Source of the DNA: Amyelois transitella
Lineage: Eukaryota > Arthropoda > Insecta > Lepidoptera > Pyralidae
Assembly (NCBI RefSeq): GCF_032362555.1
Contig: NC_083507.1
Coordinates: 4,529,001 to 4,593,000 of the forward strand
Reading direction: 5' to 3'
Length of the DNA stretch: 64,000 nucleotides
Of the stretch, positions 57,632-64,000 are shown piece after piece. The notes beneath the pieces are model-generated. The model had not been told where the DNA came from and ran no database searches. It saw nothing but the letters and a program-made list of their open reading frames with translations. A program made the translations under genes and the position numbers. Positions within the stretch are counted from its first letter, which is position 1. Every line of letters begins with the position of its first letter.

Positions 57632-58204
57632 CTATTTTCGGCTTAAACAATATATTAAATGGTCATTTACTAAACCACAAGCTTGCATGAAAGCATAACA
57701 AGTTTTAGCACCCACAAATTTGAACCCTCTTTTTTTTAAAGCCTTGGAAAGTTCATGAGACTTAACACTTTCAGCAGGAATATCTCCTGCATGTTTCCAA
57801 TGATTCAAAATAGGGTTGTAATTGACAAAACTCCAAACAAATTTTGAAAAGTCCTCTTCATCACTTTCCATTTTTAAATAACATTTGGCATTGTTAATTA
57901 TGGCATTAATTTTCCCCTTGTGTCTCACAATCTCTGAATTCAACATCAGATTATTGATATCATTTTCTGTTAGGTTTATTATTTTATGAGGATCAAAATT
58001 AAAAAATAACTTTCTATAACTTTGTCTCTTTTTCAAAATAGTAATCCATGAAAGTCCTGCTTGTTGTCCTTCTAAGCAAATCATTTCAAATAAACGAAGT
58101 TTATCACGCTCAGGTTTACCCCATTCTTCATCATGGTATTTAATATAAATTGGATCTTGAGAAACCCATCCACATCTGATAAAATTCTCTTCTTTAACTT
58201 TCAT
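57632..58204 (-). CDS. tag: DNA-3-methyladenine glycosylase I, bacterial type
   Basis: Single exon, 190 aa, ATG to TAG, no frame breaks. It closely follows E. coli Tag: RCGWVSQDPIYIKYHDEEWG, then LFEMICLEGQQAGLSWITIL, FVWSFVNYNP, SKALKKRGFKFVGAKTCY and AFMQACGLVNDH. The zinc ligands of the family are present (Cys11, His24, His182, Cys186), as are the base-pocket Glu45 and Trp53, so the enzyme should be active. Tag excises 3-methyladenine from alkylated DNA to start base excision repair. This family is standard in bacteria and known in plants, but is not the usual animal enzyme (animals use MPG/AAG). The gene lies between lepidopteran repeats and insect genes and is as AT-rich as its neighbours. 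An A-rich poly(A) signal region follows the stop (about 57615-57630). Horizontal transfer is the likely origin; no signal or mitochondrial presequence is obvious. Confidence 0.95.
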   Translation of the reverse strand: MKVKEENFIRCGWVSQDPIYIKYHDEEWGKPERDKLRLFEMICLEGQQAGLSWITILKKRQSYRKLFFNFDPHKIINLTENDINNLMLNSEIVRHKGKINAIINNAKCYLKMESDEEDFSKFVWSFVNYNPILNHWKHAGDIPAESVKSHELSKALKKRGFKFVGAKTCYAFMQACGLVNDHLIYCLSRK

Positions 58205-58807
58205 CTTAGAATATAAGTCCTTGTAATCGCCTTAAAAAAATTTAAAGTTGAAGTAATGTTTCAATTTTCATCTACCATTATAAGGAACTTCAAATCTGTT
58301 GCTTCTTAAAAATATAGAAACAGGCACTTAGTTGTATAATATTGCAGATACTGGTAAATGATTTTGTATCCTTTTTATGTAAAAGTTCAAAAATATACAA
58401 AGACTAAAGTAGGTACCAAACATTCACTATTTAATTTATTATTACTTTTTCGTGTCAATCAAAATACAAGAAACAATAAGCGCATAAGGGGAAGTCAGTC
58501 GCGAAAAGTACATGAATCGTGTTTGAACATCAAGTCGATATTAAAACAAAAGTTTCGATATCGATTCCCATTTGGGGGCCGACTCGTCATATGTACCTAT
58601 CTGGCTATGATCTGGCTAAACCATTTTAAGCGTAAACGATATAATTAATACTTGCTATAATCCAACCAAAGCATCAAAGAGCATTGTCAATGTCAAAAGT
58701 TTCATATCCAGCGAGCTGTTCTGTCATAACAATCGTATCAATGTTGGCAGTCCTGTCTATCAAACATGACAATAAATTTATAAATAAGTCGATACTCTCA
58801 AACTATC

Positions 58808-58867
58808 AATCCAAAATCAATATTAAGTTTCAATTGGTTAATTGAAACGTTATATTGATTTTGGATT
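58808..58867. repeat. Hairpin 1 of 3, 16-bp outer arms
   Basis: aatccaaaatcaatat pairs with atattgattttggatt; an inner stem gttycaatt/aattgaaac follows after a 3-nt internal loop. Confidence 0.9.
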
Positions 58868-58872
58868 CCCTT

Positions 58873-58923
58873 GCGTCCCTTGCCCCCTTCTCACAGGGTT
58901 CCGTGAGAAGGGGCAAGGGACGC
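58873..58923. repeat. Hairpin 2 of 3, 21-bp arms, one bulged base
   Basis: gcgtcccttgcccccttctc at the left pairs with gagaaggggcaagggacgc at the right except for one extra c; the loop is about 8 nt. Confidence 0.9.
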
Positions 58924-58946
58924 TTGTACAGCATGCCCCCGTCTTT

Positions 58947-58969
58947 GTACGACCTGGGCTAGGTCGTAC
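58947..58969. repeat. Hairpin 3 of 3, 9-bp arms
   Basis: gtacgacct pairs exactly with aggtcgtac around gggct. Confidence 0.8.
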
Positions 58970-59189
58970 CGACTGACTAGCGAGCGACTGATTGTCAGCC
59001 GTACGATTCAGTGGCCGTCTATACTTAGTCGTTGGCCACGAACTTAGATCTCGCGAATACTTTAGATTTTTTAAAAATCGTGATAATCTCAAAAACTGTA
59101 ACTTATTGTGATGTGATACTTCACATATTTTTAAAGTCTATTGGTGGATCCTACGCACATTTTAAATATCGAGATCAGTTCGAAGTTTG

Positions 59190-59245
59190 GAGACTGTTGG
59201 CTCTGTCTACCCCGCCCAGGAACGTGGACGTGATTATATGTATTT
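59190..59245 (+). repeat. Family A repeat, tail fragment
   Basis: ctgttggctctgtctacccc followed by a degraded gggaacgtggacgtgattat tail. Confidence 0.65.
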
Positions 59246-60049
59246 TCGCCCCAAGTTGATTGGTAGACTTCACTCGCTCGGTCGGTATATAATTGTTGAG
59301 AAGGCGAGCGAAATGTATAGCCCTGAGTAGCAGCCCCACATCACAAACACACAGACAATGCGAAATGTATTAGTCAAGATAGAACCCCTAAGGTTATGAG
59401 CATTGCATCCGCTCGCGAGTTTGCTTTGCTCAAAGGCAAAGTCCAAGGCCGAGATTCGTCCACCTGAGAGCCCCTTGAGCGCTTTTGCCGAAAAGGCTGT
59501 TGGAGGAGCGTAAAGCCCTCGCCTGAAACTGTCCCGCTGTAATAATACCTATGCCCTTAAGGCAAACTATATTCTATAGACCATAGACCAAAATAAAAGA
59601 GCAAAATATAGTGCGGTCCACGCGAGTGTAGAGCCAAGCCAACAAAAGTCCTCGTCTTTTCTCGCGTTCATCGCACCTTTGTCGCACACCAAAAATCCGA
59701 CAAAAAAAACAGTGAACGCAAAGAGAAGGCTGGCAACACAAAATAATATCGATCGATAGGAGCAAGCAACGTGCCACCGATCAAGGAATACTACTAATTT
59801 GCTATCACTACGTTTGACGGTGACTAGCGAAAGCGACAAGCGGTCGGTGGCACGCTACGCTACGCCGTTATACACACGTTCATTTAGCCACATTATTTAT
59901 TAATATCTGTGAATCCAGTTTTTAGTCTGTCCGAGTAGATCAGTCAGACTTAGGTCGGACGAAGTCGGCGGCACGCTTCACGGGTCCTAAGACTATCGAG
60001 TGGCAGGACAACACTAATGTGAACGCTTTCAAAAAGTCGATTTTGGCGT

Positions 60050-60583
60050 ATGATTGCCACTTTGTCCGTTCTCATAACCTATCTCGCACGTATCATTGCT
60101 AACTCTCTGCCGGCCTTTATGATGGCGGAACCACGTGAAAGAACTTTTATCATGATAAAACCAGATGGTGTCCAACGTGGGCTGGTCGGGACTATTATCA
60201 AACGCTTTGAGAAGAAAGGCTTCAAGTTAGTAGCCCTCAAGTTCATGTGGCCATCTGAAGAACTCCTCAAGAAACACTACAGTGACTTAGCATCACGACC
60301 TTTCTTCCCCGGTCTCGTGAAATACATGAATTCTGGCCCAGTTGTTCCAATGGTATGGGAGGGACTTAACGTTGTGAAGACTGGTCGCCAAATGCTGGGC
60401 GCTACAAACCCAGCTGATTCTCAGCCAGGCACCATTCGCGGTGACCTGTGCATCCAGGTTGGTCGTAACATTATCCATGGGTCCGATAGTGTTGAAGCTG
60501 CCAATAAGGAAATCTCACTTTGGTTTACCGAGAAAGAGCTTGTTGGTTGGTCACCAGCTGATGAGAACTGGGTTTACGAATAA
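60050..60583 (+). CDS. awd: Nucleoside diphosphate kinase (awd/NME family), N-terminally extended frame
   Basis: Intronless. From ATG 60050 it is 177 aa; the usual 154-aa protein starts at ATG 60119 ([10 protein letters not shown]), and ATG 60122 has the best start context (A at -3, G at +4). Conserved blocks: [55 protein letters not shown] and the active-site NIIHGSDS (His143 in the long form). The enzyme passes phosphate between nucleoside tri- and diphosphates through phosphohistidine and forms hexamers. The 23-residue extension [20 protein letters not shown] is hydrophobic and reminiscent of the NME3 N-terminus. An in-frame stop at 60020 closes the frame upstream. AATAAA lies near 60682. 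No introns, unlike many awd genes; a functional retrocopy is possible, though the sequence is fully intact. Confidence 0.95.
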   Translation: MIATLSVLITYLARIIANSLPAFMMAEPRERTFIMIKPDGVQRGLVGTIIKRFEKKGFKLVALKFMWPSEELLKKHYSDLASRPFFPGLVKYMNSGPVVPMVWEGLNVVKTGRQMLGATNPADSQPGTIRGDLCIQVGRNIIHGSDSVEAANKEISLWFTEKELVGWSPADENWVYE

Positions 60584-62519
60584 AGCATTTACTGAGCATA
60601 TAATTTATAACCTTTTTTTATGTTATCAAATACATTATGTGTATTGCAATTTATGTAAAGCTTATGTACCTTATAAGTTTCAATAAAATTATTTTATGAA
60701 GTCTGTTTATTGATATCAACCTACACAAAAAAATTAAAGGTATCTTGTCCTTCAGGGTCTTTTTGCTGTAATTCACCCTTTACTGTAACTAAAAAACTAA
60801 ACTTAAAAAGGCTCCTGATTGTACAATTATTCATATTGACTTCTTTATTAGTTATTTATTAAAATAGCAAAGAGATGATAATGATCAAATATTTGGTTAG
60901 ATCAAAAGCAAACTGTCCACATTTGAAATATAAGAATAGAGAATCTGTGGGAATGTTATTAAAAAAAATGGATGTGCATATCTACTACAAATATGTATAA
61001 TCCCTTTCTCATGACATAACAGACATTATTGCTGCTTGACAAAGGCCTCCACAGATTGCTTGTTCAGTTTCAAGTAGCATGCTTTGTGATTAAAATACTG
61101 CAACCTAATTAAAAGCTCTCAGCACTTTAGAACCACTCCATATGTTTCCCATGGATGACGTAATAAACTTGAGATTATTGTAGACAATGTGCTAGCAATC
61201 TGTCACTTTTTTAAATCCAAATTTTCAGTCTTTGAAAACTATTGACTCTGCCTATCCTGCATGGGATATATGTAGATGAGACTATATGTAAATAGAAAAA
61301 TAAAAAGAAAAATCATTGTTTAGACAAATTTTCCTATATTTCTAGTATTTTCAGTGAGTAGTAGTAAATTCAAGTCTACCTTACAAAATTACATAATAAT
61401 AGAGAATTATAGATGGGATGTACTATATTTTTTATTGAAATGTAAATAGTTTTAACCCATTCAATCTATCATTATCATAAATTAATTACCATAATTTATC
61501 ATTGGATATGCCAAGATACTAAATCACATACGCTGCTAATATAAAATTCATTACATCTAATATGTACATGTGTGAAAAATTACAACATAAAGGTAGTAAA
61601 TTACAGACCAAATAATCATCTACAATGTCTGTACTGTAGTAAGTTACAAGTTGGAGTTGTTCAGACAGCAAAGTGACCTTTCTACCTACTATGATAAGAA
61701 ACTAGGAATTTCGTCATTAGCACAATAAAAATTAACTTCCCTTTATACAATATGTTTATAAAATCATTCCACCAATAAACTTCTTTATGGTAAAAAAATG
61801 TTCCGATCTATAATTGCAAAGTCGATTAACCAATGGTGTTTGGTCTTGAGTCTTCAAAAATAAAATTTATATGCAAAATAGCTACTTCCAAAGTCAATCA
61901 GGAGACCTTAGACAAAATGTGAAAATAAATTACAGTCAGTAAAACAAGAATATAACGGATACCTTTAAAAAAACCACATATGATTATTTAGGGAAATAAG
62001 TCCACTCTATCAAATACTGTATATTCAATTATTTCACCAACAATAAAGTAATGGCAGTGTTATGTTAACATATTCCTTTACATTTCACATTTACAGGAGA
62101 AACAAGCATTTTAACATGAGTTACACCAAGTACAGAGAATTATGTAAAAGTAACAAAAAAGCACATTTCATAAGCATTGAAGTTTAATCATTTGTGCATT
62201 ATGATGGGATAAACTTGAACCGTTGTCAGAGGCAATACAATTATTTCATTACAATTCCTTACACAACTGAAACTTATGTGACAATCTGTTTAAAGAAATT
62301 TGATAAAGTTTGAAATACTTGTCTCAATGTGGACTTTATCTTTTGTAATCTCGAATAGAGAAAAATAATTGGTCTACATTCCTCCATTTAAGATTATAAA
62401 TCACATATTGTGAAACTATAGCAACGTCGCGCTTTACCTCGTTGCAGCTGAGAGTGCAATTCAGTAGTCGCCCTTTTTGTGGGTGGATGTTATTAAATAA
62501 CTTAAAAATAATCCTAGAC
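60584..62519. other. Convergent 3' region, NDP kinase and zinc-finger gene
   Basis: AT-rich with a poor family A copy at 61135-61295. A minus-strand AATAAA (as tttatt, about 60706-60711) close to the NDP kinase poly(A) signal would allow the zinc-finger 3' untranslated region to span all of it. No gene recognised. Confidence 0.5.
61135..61295 (+). repeat. Family A repeat, old
   Basis: Keeps accactccatatgtttcccat, ggatgacgtaa, gtgctagcaatctgtcac and actctgcctatcctgcatgg; strongly diverged. Confidence 0.65.
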
Positions 62520-63773
62520 TCAAAGTGTCTGTTCAGAATGATGCTCCACCTCAACTGCGGGTTGTGCGTTTTGCTGTTCACTATTTGTTTTCTGCGCAGT
62601 TTGCTCTTGAAGTCTCGAAGCTAGAGGCGTAGTTTGACCTGTATAAAGATATGGTTAGGTTAAAAACTGTTTGCTTTATCCAATAACTACTAACCCCTGT
62701 TTTTCCTGTTCTCCTCAAATATCGTGTCTCTGCAGCGCGTATATGTCTGTACGAAATAAACTCAAATACGAATTGGTTGTCCAGTGCTTTTCTCAATAGT
62801 AATTCTTGTAAAATAAAGCTAGTAAATTAAAATGGTCGAAACAGTAGGCAAAACCTTGCAGTAGCCAACAAGTGTTGCCTTGGCTTTTCTTGCACATTGA
62901 TATTAATATTAGGAAGAGAGTTTATGACCTAGATACTTTTTTCCATGTATGGCAAACAGGCGACGCCCGATGTATAATACATCTAGTTACTATAAATTAA
63001 AAAGGTGTGGGACAATTTAAGCAGTCAATGTTAATTGACACTGATGTGGACGGTAAGTTTTTACAAAAGAACGGTAAGACGCGCAATGATTTTTGCGAAG
63101 CGTTACAGCTACACCATACGATAATGGTTATTAATGAAACTGACCATATTTATCGTGTATGCCTCGATGCCTCTTGAGTGCGAATCGATCCGCGAAAGCG
63201 GCCGTACATATGTCGCATTTGAAGGGCTTCTCGCCGGAGTGCACTTTGGCGTGGTTCTTCAAGTGCGCAGCTTGGCTGAACGCCGAGCCGCATGTTTCAC
63301 ATCTAAATAAACATTGGGATACATGAATACTCCTATTTTTTTTACAATAATACTAAAACTAAGTTACACTTAACATTAACTTTTACAGTAAAATAAGTAG
63401 AAATTAATATGAATAAATGGATTATTCTAAATTAAATTATTCTAAAATATGCCGTGTGGTTCCCGGCACCAATACAAAAAAGAATAGGACCACTCCATCT
63501 CTTTCCCATGGATGTTGTAAAAGGCGACTAAGGGATAGGCTTACAAACTTGGGATTCTTTTTTAGGCGATGGGCTAGCAACCTGTCACTATTTGAATCTC
63601 AATTATATTTTACATATATTTAAATTTCTATAGATATAGCTTTATATTCACGCGTCCCAGTTTATTATAAAACATTCTAGTTATAAGATTACTCACTTGT
63701 AAGGTTTCTCTCCTGTATGAATACGCCGGTGGTTCCATAATGTAGCGTGCCTAGCAAAGCCCTTGTCACATAC
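62520..63773 (-). CDS. C2H2 zinc-finger protein, C-terminal part (runs off the window)
   Basis: Three exons: 63697-63773, 63145-63302 and 62520-62638, in phase. The fingers read VCDKGFARHATLWNHRRIHT-GEKPYK, then CETCGSAFSQAAHLKNHAKV-HSGEKPFK, then CDICTAAFADRFALKRHRGIH. These are three consecutive C2H2 fingers with standard GEKP linkers; the first Cys of the first one lies in an exon further upstream. The last exon adds a finger-free Gln/Glu-rich tail ending EVEHHSEQTL. Such proteins are usually DNA-binding transcription regulators; the target cannot be told. The N-terminal part lies beyond 64000. A family A repeat sits in the last but one intron. Confidence 0.87.
63451..63605 (+). repeat. 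Family A repeat, 5' half
   Basis: Starts exactly at gccgtgtggttcccggcacc and stops after gtcactatttgaatctcaat. It lies in a zinc-finger gene intron. Confidence 0.87.
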
Positions 63774-64000
63774 CTACAAACAAACATAACTATTATCTTA
63801 TGAAAAAACGTAACTTTGATTGTTTCCTGCAATGCTGCTGACTATACCTCTTTTGTTGTTGACATAACTCAAAAAAAAAATTAGCGTAACTAATTTTTAT
63901 TCATTTCATGTAATATATATATAAGTTTTAAGTGTGTTTGTTGGTCCAATTTTCATGTCAAAACAACTGATACTGTAGTTATAGTATGGTGTATGGAAAA

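Larger units (their letters stand above)
58205..60049. other. Divergent spacer, Tag gene and NDP kinase
   Basis: 1.8 kb between two start codons pointing apart. It holds three consecutive hairpins (58808-58969), a small family A fragment and a GC-richer stretch near 59265-59530 that I could not identify. A minus-strand open frame at 59567-59839 encodes hydrophobic residues but starts at TTG and is not called. Confidence 0.5.

Noticed and set aside
59567-59839. 90-aa minus-strand hydrophobic open frame upstream of NDP kinase
   Set aside because: Starts at TTG and overlaps the probable NDP kinase promoter; the hydrophobicity may be chance.

Overview
The window is nuclear DNA of an insect, almost certainly a moth or butterfly. 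It is AT-rich, its genes are broken into short exons by small introns, and it is littered with short interspersed repeats of kinds familiar from lepidopteran genomes. One repeat family, about 285 bp when complete and ending in (TATG)n, has about twenty whole or partial copies. Exon coordinates were worked out by hand from splice sites and reading phase; each multi-exon model closes in frame from ATG (or the window edge) to stop.

Layout: 1-11965 is mostly a DEAD-box helicase gene (DDX31/Dbp7 type, minus strand, 13 exons). Its 5.1 kb intron 8 holds a hAT transposon with perfect 8-bp target duplications, itself interrupted by another repeat. 14090-16963 is the axonemal dynein light chain gene Dnal1 (plus strand, 4 exons). 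16964-29744 is a 12.8 kb stretch with no convincing gene. 29745-40358 is ABCF1 (minus strand, 18 exons), whose N-terminal exons look like an amplified exon pair; its introns hold a small MITE and a decayed THAP-containing DNA transposon. 41453-42571 is a single-exon serine protease homolog lacking two of three catalytic residues. 43780-49671 is a torsin-activator gene of the LAP1/TOR1AIP type (plus strand, 7 exons). 50113-51997 is an unrecognised 3-exon gene (minus strand). 55036-56047 is ANAPC15 (plus strand, 3 exons). 57632-58204 is a single-exon gene for a bacterial-type 3-methyladenine DNA glycosylase I (Tag). 60050-60583 is a nucleoside diphosphate kinase (plus strand, one exon). 62520-63773 is the 3' end of a C2H2 zinc-finger gene (minus strand) that runs off the window.

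The genes share no pathway; this is an ordinary housekeeping gene neighbourhood. The strongest observation is the intact Tag gene, whose protein is strikingly like the Escherichia coli enzyme. It sits between standard lepidopteran genes and repeats, which fits a horizontal transfer from bacteria now settled in the insect genome. Other points worth checking are an NME3-like hydrophobic N-terminal extension on the nucleoside diphosphate kinase, an upstream ORF whose stop overlaps the LAP1 start codon, the alternating exon duplication in ABCF1, and a set of near-perfect hairpins in introns and spacers.
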